Source of the DNA: Nitrospirales bacterium | GTDB lineage: Bacteria; Nitrospirota; Nitrospiria; Nitrospirales; UBA8639 | Assembly (NCBI GenBank): GCA_031315865.1 | Contig: JALDRJ010000002.1 | Location: forward strand, 2,764,001 to 2,828,000 | Direction of reading: 5' to 3' | Length of the DNA stretch: 64,000 bases | Shown: one piece after another, positions 27,134-35,557 of the stretch | How the letters are laid out: each line of letters opens with the position of its first letter | How positions within the stretch are numbered: the stretch's first letter is position 1 | Notes under the pieces: generated by a model | What the model was told of the DNA's origin: nothing | The model's input: the letters and a program-made list of their open reading frames with translations, nothing else | Databases searched by the model: none | Made by a program: the position numbers and the translations under genes

Positions 27134-29980
27134 ATGGAGACTTCAATGACGACCACAGTACAGACGGGTAAACATTCCACTTCGATCTTTGAACAAATCG
27201 GAGGCTCAGAAAGTGTGACAGCAGCGGTTTCAGCGTTGTATCAGCGTGTGTTGGCTGATCCGATGCTTCAACCGTTTTTTGTCAATGTGGACGTCTCGAC
27301 GCTCAAGGCCAAGCAAGTGCTGTTTTTTACTCAAGCGTTAGGTGGACCGGCAGTTTACAAAGGCCCCCCCATGAAGCCGGCTCATGCGCATCTTTCGATC
27401 ACACAACATCATTTCGATCGTGTCGCCGAACACCTGGTGGAGACGTTGAACAGTCTCAATGTCTCATCGGAATTGATCGACCAGATTGTCGCGCTCGTCG
27501 GACCACTCGCATCAGATATCGTGAATACGATCAATCCCATACAAGAGAACCACGAGGAAACTGAATCTTTACCAAATCAGGGGAGGAAGAAGAATATGGG
27601 TACAGTAGGATCTCAAGGGGCGACTGCCGTGATGGATGTACAGACGGAACATGTGGGCAATGTTGCGGAACTCAAAAGTCTGTACGAAGCGATGGATAAA
27701 GTGCAAGCCATCATCGAATTCAATATCGATGGCACGATCATCACGGCCAATGACAACTTTTTAAAGACCCTGGGCTATTCCCTCTCGGAGATCCAAGGCC
27801 AACACCATCGGATGTTCGCGGAGCCAGCGTATGCCGCCAGTCCCGAGTATGCCGCTTTTTGGGCCAAACTGAACCGTGGTGAGTTTGATACCGGAGTCTA
27901 TAAACGGTTTGGTAAAGGCGGAAAGGAAGTCTGGATTCAAGCTTCGTATAACCCCATGTTTGACGAGTACGGAAAACTCTATAAGGTCGTGAAGTTTGCC
28001 ACGGATATCACGGAATTCAAGAAACTCAACGAAGAATATGAAGCCAGAAACACCGCGGTCGGTAACGGGAACGCGGTCATTGATTTTTCGATGGATGGAA
28101 CGATCCTGGACGCCAACAAAAATTTCCTGAACACGATGGGGTATACGCTCGATGAGGTCAAGGGAAAGCACCATCGGATGTTCGCGGAACCAGCCTATGC
28201 CGCCGGTCCAGAGTATGCCGCTTTTTGGGCCAAACTGAACCGTGGTGAGTTTGATGCCGGAGTCTATAAACGGTTTGGTAAAGGCGGGAAGGAAGTCTGG
28301 CTTCAAGCCTCGTATAACCCAATCGTGGATTCAACCGGTAAACCCATTAAGGTGGTGAAGTTTGCGACGGATGTGACGGAAGCCAAACAGGTGGAAATCC
28401 AGGCCGCTCGTGTCTCCAACATGATGGAGAATGCTCCTGTAAATGTGTTGTTTGCCGATAAGGACTTGCGTATCAGGTATGCGAATCCAGCCTCGCTCAA
28501 AACGCTCAAGACTCTTGAGCAATACCTGCCGTGCAAGGTGGATGATCTGGTCGGGCAGAGTATCGATATCTTTCATAAGAATCCTTCACATCAACGGAAT
28601 TTTCTCAGTGACCCCAAGAACCTGCCTCATCAGGCCAATATTCAAGTGGGGCCGGAGATGCTCAGTCTCCTGGTGAGTGCGATTCATGATCATGCCGGCA
28701 ATTATCTTGGGCCGATGGTTACCTGGGAGGTCATTACCGAAAAGCTCAAGACCGAAACGGAGATGGCCCGGGTGAATTCCATGATGGAAAATGCTCCCAT
28801 CAATGTGATGTGCGCGGATCTGGACCTGAAAATTCAATATATGAACCCGGCTTCCAGGAAGACATTGAAAACGATCGAACAATATCTGCCGATTCCGGTC
28901 GAACAGATGCAGGGACACACGATTGATGTCTTTCATAAGAATCCTACGCATCAACGTCAATTGTTGAAGGATCCCAAAAACTTACCGCATAAGGCCCACA
29001 TTCAAGTCGGCCCTGAAACATTAGATCTTCTGGTAAGTGCCATCTATGATCAAAACCAAAAGTATCTCGGGCCGATGGTCACCTGGGAGGTCATCACAGA
29101 AAGGCTGAAGCAGGAAGCTGCGATTAAGGAAGCCAATGAACGTGAAAAAGCCACGGCGGCCCAGCTGAAAGATGGTGTGAGCCAAGTCGCGGATATTTCG
29201 ACAACATTGGCGAGCGCATCAGAACAACTCACGGCCGTCAGTCAAACGATGGGGACGGCTGCGGAAGAAACGTCGAGCCAGGCCAACGTCGTGTCTGCGG
29301 CTGCTGAAGAAGTCAGTAAGAATGTTCAAGGGGTCGCGACGGGCTCTGAAGAACTCAGCGCGAGTTTTAAAGAAATCGCCAAGAACACGACTGATGCGGC
29401 CAAGGTTGCGAGTGAAGCGGTCTCCGTCGTTGAAGAGACTAACATGACGGTCGGAAAGCTCGGTGAGAGTAGTGCCGAAATCGGCAGCATCATCAAAGTC
29501 ATCACTTCGATCGCGCAACAAACCAACTTGCTCGCGCTCAATGCGACGATTGAAGCCGCTCGTGCAGGTGAAGCCGGTAAAGGGTTTGCTGTCGTCGCGA
29601 ATGAAGTCAAGGAATTGGCCAAAGAGACGACCAAGGCGACTGAAAATATCGGCAAAATGATCGAGACGATCCAGGGCGATACGAAAGGCGCAGTGGATGC
29701 GATGGGACATATCAGTGGGATCATTAAGCAAGTCAATGATTTCATGAATACGATCGCCAGTGCCGTTGAAGAACAGTTAGCGACCACGAACGAGATGAGC
29801 CGGAATATCAACGAAGCCTCCAAAGGCACCGGGGAAATTGCTGGCAATATTTTGAATGTGGCGCAGGCGGCAAAGGGCACGTCAGAAGGTGCCGTACAAA
29901 CGCAGACCGCCTCGGCTGAGCTCTCCAGAATGGCGGCAAATCTGCAAGCCGTCGTTCAACAGTTGACGACATTGCAATAG
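27134..29980 (+). CDS. Soluble chemoreceptor: group I truncated hemoglobin, four PAS, MCP signalling domain
   Basis: This 948 aa protein has no membrane segment. Residues ~16-130 are a group I truncated hemoglobin aligning by eye with mycobacterial trHbN: Y36 at B10, L57 at E7, Q61 at E11 and the proximal F8 histidine H84 in PPMKPAHAH. Two near-identical PAS domains follow (~180-300 and ~302-420, each with [12 protein letters not shown]), then two of another PAS type (~425-545 and ~546-665, with MMENAP, FHKNP and MVTWEVIT). The signalling domain has [19 protein letters not shown] and [15 protein letters not shown]. It probably senses O2 or NO through heme, with PAS domains as further redox or ligand inputs. 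A second ribosome-binding site and ATG occur at 27596. ATG 27146 is an alternative start. Confidence 0.9.
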   Translation: METSMTTTVQTGKHSTSIFEQIGGSESVTAAVSALYQRVLADPMLQPFFVNVDVSTLKAKQVLFFTQALGGPAVYKGPPMKPAHAHLSITQHHFDRVAEHLVETLNSLNVSSELIDQIVALVGPLASDIVNTINPIQENHEETESLPNQGRKKNMGTVGSQGATAVMDVQTEHVGNVAELKSLYEAMDKVQAIIEFNIDGTIITANDNFLKTLGYSLSEIQGQHHRMFAEPAYAASPEYAAFWAKLNRGEFDTGVYKRFGKGGKEVWIQASYNPMFDEYGKLYKVVKFATDITEFKKLNEEYEARNTAVGNGNAVIDFSMDGTILDANKNFLNTMGYTLDEVKGKHHRMFAEPAYAAGPEYAAFWAKLNRGEFDAGVYKRFGKGGKEVWLQASYNPIVDSTGKPIKVVKFATDVTEAKQVEIQAARVSNMMENAPVNVLFADKDLRIRYANPASLKTLKTLEQYLPCKVDDLVGQSIDIFHKNPSHQRNFLSDPKNLPHQANIQVGPEMLSLLVSAIHDHAGNYLGPMVTWEVITEKLKTETEMARVNSMMENAPINVMCADLDLKIQYMNPASRKTLKTIEQYLPIPVEQMQGHTIDVFHKNPTHQRQLLKDPKNLPHKAHIQVGPETLDLLVSAIYDQNQKYLGPMVTWEVITERLKQEAAIKEANEREKATAAQLKDGVSQVADISTTLASASEQLTAVSQTMGTAAEETSSQANVVSAAAEEVSKNVQGVATGSEELSASFKEIAKNTTDAAKVASEAVSVVEETNMTVGKLGESSAEIGSIIKVITSIAQQTNLLALNATIEAARAGEAGKGFAVVANEVKELAKETTKATENIGKMIETIQGDTKGAVDAMGHISGIIKQVNDFMNTIASAVEEQLATTNEMSRNINEASKGTGEIAGNILNVAQAAKGTSEGAVQTQTASAELSRMAANLQAVVQQLTTLQ
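27579..27598 (+). promoter_or_regulatory. Internal ribosome-binding site and ATG at the globin-PAS junction
   Basis: GGGGAGGA stands 8 nt before an in-frame ATG at 27596 (codon 155), at the junction between the globin domain and the first PAS. It is at least as strong as the gene's own start site. It could yield a 794 aa receptor lacking the globin, or be the relic start of an independent PAS-MCP gene before fusion. Confidence 0.5.
27803..28300 (+). repeat. Tandem PAS duplication inside the globin receptor gene
   Basis: The stretch from CACCATCGGATGTTCGCGGA (27803) recurs almost unchanged 366 bp later (28169), with near-identity over about 130 bp through the GGTTTGGTAAAGGCGG segment. A second, more diverged pair starts at 28421 and 28781 (360-bp offset). 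This implies stepwise duplication of PAS units of 122 and 120 codons. Confidence 0.85.
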
Positions 29981-30128
29981 CGTACGCAAACGTATGATGA
30001 AGGACGGTACGCGGAATATTGAATCTCTGTCTCTGCACCGTGGACCGTCTTCCGTCTCGCGTTGTCCGATGAAAAGTTCCGAGAGGAGTTCATGAGCCGA
30101 ATAGGCGCAATCGCATAGGGAGGGAAGT

Positions 30129-30494
30129 ATGAAGGCATTGGTCATCGATGATTCAAAGGCGATGAGGATTATTCTGAAGCAGATCCTCGAGTCGGTAGGA
30201 GGAAAGGTTGAGGAAGCCGGCAATGGCAAGGAAGGGCTCGATAAGTTGAAATCCATGGGCAGTGTTGATGTCGTGCTCGTTGATTGGAATATGCCGGAAA
30301 TGAATGGACTTGAATTCGTGCGCGCCATTCGTTCAGACGCGTCTCATCGAAAAACGCCCGTGATGATGGTCACGACCGAGACGGAAGCGTCTCAAATGGG
30401 GAAGGCGCTTGCCGCGGGCGCGAATGAGTATGTCATGAAGCCTTTCACGAAAGACGTGATTCAAGAAAAGTTGAAATTGTTGGGCATTAAATAA
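30129..30494 (+). CDS. cheY: CheY-type single-domain response regulator (cluster 2)
   Basis: The 121 aa receiver has ALVIDDSKAMRIILKQ, acceptor Asp in LVDWNMPEMNG, MVTTETEASQ and YVMKPFTKDVIQ. It follows the globin receptor and precedes cheB2. GGGAGGG precedes the ATG. No output domain. It resembles the CheY at 40699 more than the one at 11867 (WNMPxM and KPFT motifs), so it might also reach the flagellar motor (inference). Confidence 0.92.
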   Translation: MKALVIDDSKAMRIILKQILESVGGKVEEAGNGKEGLDKLKSMGSVDVVLVDWNMPEMNGLEFVRAIRSDASHRKTPVMMVTTETEASQMGKALAAGANEYVMKPFTKDVIQEKLKLLGIK

Positions 30495-30580
30495 GACGAA
30501 AGACAGAGCACGTCGGACGCAAGGCGAATCTCTTCTGGAATTTCCAGGCTGACGTGTTCCGAAAAAAGGGATACCCCACA

Positions 30581-31699
30581 ATGGCCAAAATACGCATACT
30601 GATCGTTGACGACTCCGTGGTGATTCGCCGGCTTCTTTCCGACGAATTGAGCAAAGATCCGATGATCGAAATCGTCGGAAAGGCTGCTACCGGCAAGATT
30701 GCTCTCTCGATGATCGAGCAGGTGAATCCCGATGTCGTGACGATGGACATCGAAATGCCGGAGATGGATGGATTAACGGCTGTGAGTGAAATTCGGAAGA
30801 CCCATAAGACTCTTCCCATCATTATGTTCAGTACCTTAAGCCAGCGCGCCGCCAGGGAAACGCTGGAGGCATTGTCACGGGGAGCCAATGATTATGTGAC
30901 CAAGCCGGCGAATGTGGGCAGCGCGGCTTTGGCCATGCAACGTGTGAGGGATGAGCTACTGCCCAAGATCAAGTCATTGTGTTCATCACGTTTTCCTCTA
31001 GCCTCACCAGCGCCAACAGTGTCTCCCGTTCGGATGACGACGGTGAAGCCGCAACCCATGTCGATCCCTGAGAAAAGGGAACCATCGCGTATTGACGTGA
31101 TCGCCATTGGCGTGTCGACCGGCGGTCCCAATGCACTCGCCGAGGTGCTGCCGTCTATTCCCAAGGACTTTCCCGTGCCGATCGTGATTGTTCAGCATAT
31201 GCCTCCGGTGTTCACGAAATGTTTAGCTGAACGCCTCACGGCGAAATGTCATCTGCCGATGGAAGAAGGCATAGCTGGTGCGGCCGTTCACTCAGGGAAA
31301 ATGTGGCTCGCTCCGGGGGATTATCACATGGTGGTCGTTAAAAAGGGGGCTTTTATCGAGCTAGCGCTGAATCAAGATCCACAAGAAAATTCTTGCCGTC
31401 CGGCTGTCGATGTGCTGTTCCGTTCCGTGGCCCAGGTGTATGGCGAACATACGTTGGCTGTCATCCTGACTGGGATGGGACAAGATGGGCTTCGAGGGTG
31501 TGAGGTCATTCGTGAGGCTGGAGGGCAGGTAATCGTACAAGATGAACAGACTAGCGTTGTATGGGGTATGCCCGGCGCTGTGGCTCAAGCAGGGTTGGCG
31601 GATAACATTCTTCCTCTTTCGGAAATCGCTGCTGAGATTCAAACACGTGTCATGATAAGCCGTCTTGCGGCGGCCGTTGGTGCCTCGCATCATCGTTAA
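30581..31699 (+). CDS. cheB: Receptor methylesterase / response regulator CheB2
   Basis: The receiver (ILIVDDSVVIRRLLSDE, acceptor in MDIEMPEMDG, YVTKPANVG) is joined by a linker to a methylesterase with Ser in IGVSTGGPNAL, His in VQHMPPVFT and Asp in GMGQDGLRGC. ATG 30581 (372 aa) is preferred; a GTG at 30554 would add nine residues before the strand-1 motif. It is followed within ~35 bp by the interrupted cheR2, so cluster 2 once had its own adaptation enzyme pair. Confidence 0.94.
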   Translation: MAKIRILIVDDSVVIRRLLSDELSKDPMIEIVGKAATGKIALSMIEQVNPDVVTMDIEMPEMDGLTAVSEIRKTHKTLPIIMFSTLSQRAARETLEALSRGANDYVTKPANVGSAALAMQRVRDELLPKIKSLCSSRFPLASPAPTVSPVRMTTVKPQPMSIPEKREPSRIDVIAIGVSTGGPNALAEVLPSIPKDFPVPIVIVQHMPPVFTKCLAERLTAKCHLPMEEGIAGAAVHSGKMWLAPGDYHMVVVKKGAFIELALNQDPQENSCRPAVDVLFRSVAQVYGEHTLAVILTGMGQDGLRGCEVIREAGGQVIVQDEQTSVVWGMPGAVAQAGLADNILPLSEIAAEIQTRVMISRLAAAVGASHHR

Positions 31700-31732
31700 T
31701 CTATCTATTCACATTCGAGAAATGGCAAATCC

Positions 31733-32557
31733 GTGGAACTACCTCCTCAAGATCTAAAATTTATCTGTGATCTCGTTCGTGAGCGAGCGGCAATCGTGTT
31801 GGAACCGGAAAAAGAGTATCTGGTTCGTGCTCGACTTGAGCCGATCGTGAAGCAAGAAGGTTTGGCTTCCCTCAGTGAACTCGTCATGAAACTCCGTGGC
31901 GCGCCCTACGGAAAATTACATGAGCGGCTGATCGAAGCCATGACAACCAACGAAACGAGCTTTTTCCGGGATTTGGTTCCCTTTGAGGTTCTGAAAAATA
32001 CGATTCTTCCCGATCTGTTGGAAAAACGAAAAAACGAGCGACGCTTACATTTCTGGTGTGGGGCTAGTTCGAGCGGGCAAGAGCCTTATACAGTTATGAT
32101 CGTGTTGCGAGAACATTTTCCACAACTGTCCTCCTGGAAAGTTCAATTCGTGGCGACTGATTTGTCGACTGAAATGGTGAGACGGTGTCAAGAAGGCAAG
32201 TACTCCCAATTGGAAGTGAATCGTGGGCTGCCGGCCAATTTGCTCGTGAAGTACTTTGCAAAGAAAGGTCTGATGTGGCAAGTCAACGATGACATTCGAA
32301 ATATGATCGAATTTCGTCAGATGAATCTCATCGGGAAATGGTTGACGTTTCCTAAACTGGATGTCGTATTTTAGCGCAATGTCCTCATCTATTTTGACGT
32401 GGAAATCAAAAAACAAATACTCAGAAACATTCGGGAAGCTCTCAGTCCCGACGGATATTTATTTTTAGGTGGTTCGGAAACAACCCTGAATCTTGATGAT
32501 GCCTTTGAGCGGGTATCAGTCAGCGGAACATCATGTTATCGGCTTCGTCAGACATAG
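31733..32557 (+). pseudogene. cheR: CheR2 methyltransferase interrupted by one in-frame TAG
   Basis: Translation from GTG 31733 gives a good CheR: ERAAIVLEPEKEYLVRARLEP, TTNETSFFRDLVPFEVL, CGASSSGQEPYTVM and VATDLSTEMVRRCQ. A TAG at 32372-32374 then falls within the conserved VVF-x-RNVLIYFD motif. The same frame continues for 60 codons (RNVLIYFDVEIKKQ through YLFLGGSETT) to a normal stop at 32557, giving a 274-codon CheR of ordinary length. In CheR1 here the equivalent residue is Cys, and Leu is common in other CheR proteins; TTG to TAG is a single change. The 213 aa product would lack the end of the catalytic fold. The stop at 32557 overlaps the ribosome-binding site of the next gene, as in an intact operon. 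Confidence 0.85.
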
Positions 32558-32570
32558 GAGGAGAATGCGT

Positions 32571-33020
32571 ATGCAATTTCTTGAGCAAGAAATTTTAGAA
32601 ATCACGGAGGCCACATGGCAGTCCATGCTTGGCTTGGACATTCAAGCGACGCAATGCGCCTCTGCCCCGGACATCGAGGCAGGTTCGTTAACGGGTCATG
32701 TAAGCATTTCTGGTTCCTGGAATGGTGTGGTGATCTTACAGGGATCCGAGAAACTGACCCGTTCAGCCGCGGCGGTAATATTCGGCAAAGAGTCCAATGA
32801 AGTCACAGAAGAAGATCAGCAGGATGCGATGTATGAACTCTCGAATATCATCGCGGGCAATATCAAGGCGCTTCTCCCCGAGCCCTGTCAATTGTCGCTT
32901 CCCACCGTTAACCCTTCGACATGTGAAAGCGAGCCTGTTTCCAGTCATACGCGAGTCAGTGAATTACTGTTTAATTGTCAGGGAGAACCACTGTACGTCA
33001 CGGTGTGGCAACAAACGTAA
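32571..33020 (+). CDS. CheX-like chemotaxis phosphatase
   Basis: A 149 aa protein with the CheC/CheX/FliY-type helix MYELSNIIAGNIKALL, whose E89-x-x-N92 pair corresponds to the catalytic Glu and Asn of CheX. The GHVSISGSWNGVVILQGSEKL sheet region (in part) also fits. CheX dephosphorylates CheY-P. The start at 32571 is fixed by GGAGGAG seven bases upstream; ATG 32565 is too close to it. It lies after cheR2 and before a PilZ gene. The family is called on fold pattern and motif, so another CheX-like role is possible. Confidence 0.78.
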   Translation: MQFLEQEILEITEATWQSMLGLDIQATQCASAPDIEAGSLTGHVSISGSWNGVVILQGSEKLTRSAAAVIFGKESNEVTEEDQQDAMYELSNIIAGNIKALLPEPCQLSLPTVNPSTCESEPVSSHTRVSELLFNCQGEPLYVTVWQQT

Positions 33021-33052
33021 TTGTGATCTGCGCCAGGAAGGAGAAACACCGT

Positions 33053-33475
33053 ATGTGTGAAAGCGATAACCGTCGAGAGTTTACACGGGTTCAGGTCAAA
33101 CTGGAAGCCGAATTGCAGGCCGGAGGCAAAGCCTTAATCAAGGGACATCTTGGCGACATCAGCATGAACGGGATGTACTTGGAATGTGCGGGGAGATTGC
33201 CGCTGAACTCCCAATGCCGCGTCATGTTGATCCTGGACGGCGGGCTTGACGCGCTCTGCATTCAAGTCCGAGGGGTCGTGATTCGAGTTGACGACTTGGG
33301 CATGGCCGTGCATTTTACCGAGATCCTGGGAGAGGAAAGTCTCGGTCACCTCCGAAATCTGGTTCTGTTAAACAGTCAGGAGCCGACTTCGCAAGTGGAA
33401 CAGGAATTCCAAGCCCACATTGGAATCAAGCGTAAAGAGCCGAGAGATACTATCGATCCGTTGGCCGTAGAGTAA
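33053..33475 (+). CDS. PilZ-domain protein (candidate c-di-GMP effector)
   Basis: A 140 aa protein with the PilZ c-di-GMP-binding signature: RREFTRVQV (RxxxR) near residue 6 and GDISMNGMYLE (DxSxxG) about 35 residues later, followed by a beta-barrel. AAGGAG precedes ATG 33053. PilZ proteins transmit c-di-GMP to motility, secretion or transcription machinery. A diguanylate cyclase (58560) and an HD-GYP phosphodiesterase (34133) in this window could set its ligand level. Confidence 0.85.
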   Translation: MCESDNRREFTRVQVKLEAELQAGGKALIKGHLGDISMNGMYLECAGRLPLNSQCRVMLILDGGLDALCIQVRGVVIRVDDLGMAVHFTEILGEESLGHLRNLVLLNSQEPTSQVEQEFQAHIGIKRKEPRDTIDPLAVE

Positions 33476-33551
33476 GGGCACCGCATATGGGTATCAGAAA
33501 TTCTCTGATTCACTCCTTCATTTTTTCCTACCAATAAATAGCTTTTTGCCT

Positions 33552-33578
33552 TAATTCCTTGGGTTTTCTGACCGATAA
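33552..33578 (+). promoter_or_regulatory. Candidate sigma-28 promoter before second STAS gene
   Basis: TAATTCCT, an 11-nt spacer, and ACCGATAA. The -10 box matches 7/8 and is identical to the cheA2 and fliW candidates; the -35 keeps only the TAA core (4/8). The predicted start is near 33586, about 100 nt before the STAS gene at 33683. Confidence 0.5.
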
Positions 33579-33682
33579 GATTGGCAGGGCCATTTTTTAT
33601 CATGATTTATGACTGAAAATGGACTGTGGCGCAAGGGTATTGGAGCTAGTCAGACATGGGTTTCTGATGAGAGGAGGTTCCT

Positions 33683-34042
33683 ATGCAGATCTCTGAACAG
33701 ACAGGAGAAGAGGGCATTGTTGTCCTTGACCTGGAAGGAAGGTTTGATTTTTCGTCGAGAAAGGCATTTAAAGATACCGTTGAGCGCATTCAAAAAGAAG
33801 GCTGTTCGCATATTATCATCAATATGGATCGCGTCTCGTTCGTGGATAGCTCAGCATTAGGGCTCTTAGTGATCGCTTCACAGAATTTAAAATGCAAACA
33901 CGCTCAGCTCAGCATCGTCAATCCCCAACCGTATGTGCGCCAAGTATTGGACCTGGCGAATGTGCCGAAAATGGTCCCTGTATATTCGTCGCTGAATGAA
34001 GCCAAACAACAGTCGCCCAGTCCGGCAACCGCGACATCATAA
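33683..34042 (+). CDS. STAS-domain anti-sigma factor antagonist (second copy)
   Basis: A 119 aa STAS protein with the strand-helix signature VSFVDSSALGLLVIAS, including the phosphorylatable S56/S57, plus a Ser/Pro-rich tail. It starts at ATG 33683 after GAGGAGG. It is longer than the STAS at 10230 and differs enough to be a separate regulator. Partners could be the receiver-HATPase proteins (5720, 38747) and the receiver-PP2C phosphatase (4451). In Pseudomonas a comparable HsbR-HsbA switch acts on FlgM. A direct FlgM link here is inference, though the gene carries a sigma-28-like promoter. Confidence 0.87.
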   Translation: MQISEQTGEEGIVVLDLEGRFDFSSRKAFKDTVERIQKEGCSHIIINMDRVSFVDSSALGLLVIASQNLKCKHAQLSIVNPQPYVRQVLDLANVPKMVPVYSSLNEAKQQSPSPATATS

Positions 34043-34132
34043 GTCCGTTGGTCTGTGACCCGTCGGAAATCCTAGGTGAATGTTTGTGGTCGATGACGCC
34101 TGTCAGCGCGATAGTATGAGTCTTGTATTGCC

Positions 34133-35434
34133 ATGAGGGTATCTTCTCCTTTTGTGCGACCTTCTTCTACATCAAGCATGAAGCGAATTCCCACCAGTCA
34201 ATTGACGAGAGGGATGTTTCTCGTCGGAGTTGACGAGTCATGGTGGAAGTCTCCCTTCTTTCGACACAATCGTCTTTTGGAAACCCAAAAAGAAGTCGAT
34301 CTCCTTCGAAAATCCGAAATCAAGGAAGTGATCATCGATCCTTCACGCGGACTGGATGTTGGCGAACATGATCAAACAGAAGTGTTTGAGGCAGAGTCTA
34401 GGCAGACGGACGTTCTTGTCGACAATGATGCGCAAGGTGGAACGACCTTCAATCAAGGGGATGAGAGCAAACCGGCCGTCCACTCACATGAACCGACTTC
34501 GTCCCATGTGGCAGAGGAAGTACGGAATGACGCCATCAAAGCGATGGAGAGTATTTTTGACGGGATCAAAACTGGCGAAGCCATCGACGAACCCAAGCTT
34601 CAACGAACAGTCAATGCCTTGTTGCAGCGCGTGATGACCCAAGGCGAAGGCCTGGTTGAGGCGATGCTTATTCAAAATCTTCGTCAGTTTGACAAAGCCC
34701 TCTATGGACATGTGGTCGATGTCGCCGTGTTGTCGACCATGGTCGGCATCCAACTCGGGATGAATGAAGAGTCGTTGCGGCTGCTGGCGCTGGCAGGATT
34801 GCTTCACGATGTGGGCCATGTGCGGGTGCCTCGAAATATTTTGCGTCGCAAGCATCTGCTCGTCGGGGATGAGCAGGCAGTGTTCGAACGGCATGTCGAG
34901 TGGAGTCTTACCATTCTTGGAGAATGCCAAACCATTCCGCCGGAAGTCCATCGAGTGGTGAAGGAACATCATGAGCGACAGGATGGGTCAGGCTATCCTG
35001 ATCATCTCACGGCCGAACATCTGTGTGATTTGAGTGATGTCGTGGCGTTAATCGATCAATTCGATCTATTAGTCAGTCCTTGGGGCCTTCAACCGTCAAC
35101 GCCTACGGCACTCGCGATGCGATCGCTCTATCGTGACGCGCATGCCGGGAAGTTGCGTGCTGTGTCTGTCGAAGCGCTCATTCGATGCGTGGGCGTGTAT
35201 CCGTTAGGCAGTCTCGTGAGTTTGTCGACGGGGGAGCGTGCCATCGTCATAAAAACGAACCCGCTCGAACGGTTAAAGCCGACGGTGAAAATTATCGTCG
35301 ATGCGCAAGGGAAGCGTTGTCACGTGCCCATCACCGAAGATTTAGCCGCGCATAGTCCTAAGCAAGGTGAACGAGTCATCCAAGACATCCTGAATCCTGC
35401 AAGCCTGAAAATCGATCTGGCCAAATACTTATAA
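34133..35434 (+). CDS. HD-GYP domain protein, probable c-di-GMP phosphodiesterase
   Basis: The 433 aa protein begins with a DUF3391-like region (LTRGMFLVGVDESWW) and continues with an HD-GYP domain. The motifs are LLHDVGHVRVP with H225/D226, FERHVEWSL with a further metal ligand, and KEHHERQDGSGYP with H279, H280 and the signature GYP at 287-289. All ligands of a catalytic HD-GYP enzyme are present. Expected reaction: hydrolysis of cyclic di-GMP to pGpG or GMP in the cytoplasm. No promoter or strong ribosome-binding site is evident; ATG 34178 is an alternative start. Confidence 0.87.
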   Translation: MRVSSPFVRPSSTSSMKRIPTSQLTRGMFLVGVDESWWKSPFFRHNRLLETQKEVDLLRKSEIKEVIIDPSRGLDVGEHDQTEVFEAESRQTDVLVDNDAQGGTTFNQGDESKPAVHSHEPTSSHVAEEVRNDAIKAMESIFDGIKTGEAIDEPKLQRTVNALLQRVMTQGEGLVEAMLIQNLRQFDKALYGHVVDVAVLSTMVGIQLGMNEESLRLLALAGLLHDVGHVRVPRNILRRKHLLVGDEQAVFERHVEWSLTILGECQTIPPEVHRVVKEHHERQDGSGYPDHLTAEHLCDLSDVVALIDQFDLLVSPWGLQPSTPTALAMRSLYRDAHAGKLRAVSVEALIRCVGVYPLGSLVSLSTGERAIVIKTNPLERLKPTVKIIVDAQGKRCHVPITEDLAAHSPKQGERVIQDILNPASLKIDLAKYL

Positions 35435-35557
35435 GGATGGAAGAGAGAAGGCGTCGAACGTGAGCTGTGGGGAGTACAGAAGCAGAAGGAACGTCTGGAA
35501 ATTTTGATCTTCCTTTTTCCACACTCGGTACACGATGAATCTTTGAGGTAAACATTG

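Noticed and set aside
32372-32374. TAG in cheR2 as pyrrolysine or other recoding
   Set aside because: No pyl genes are visible and CheR has no known need for such a residue; a nonsense mutation or sequencing error is simpler.
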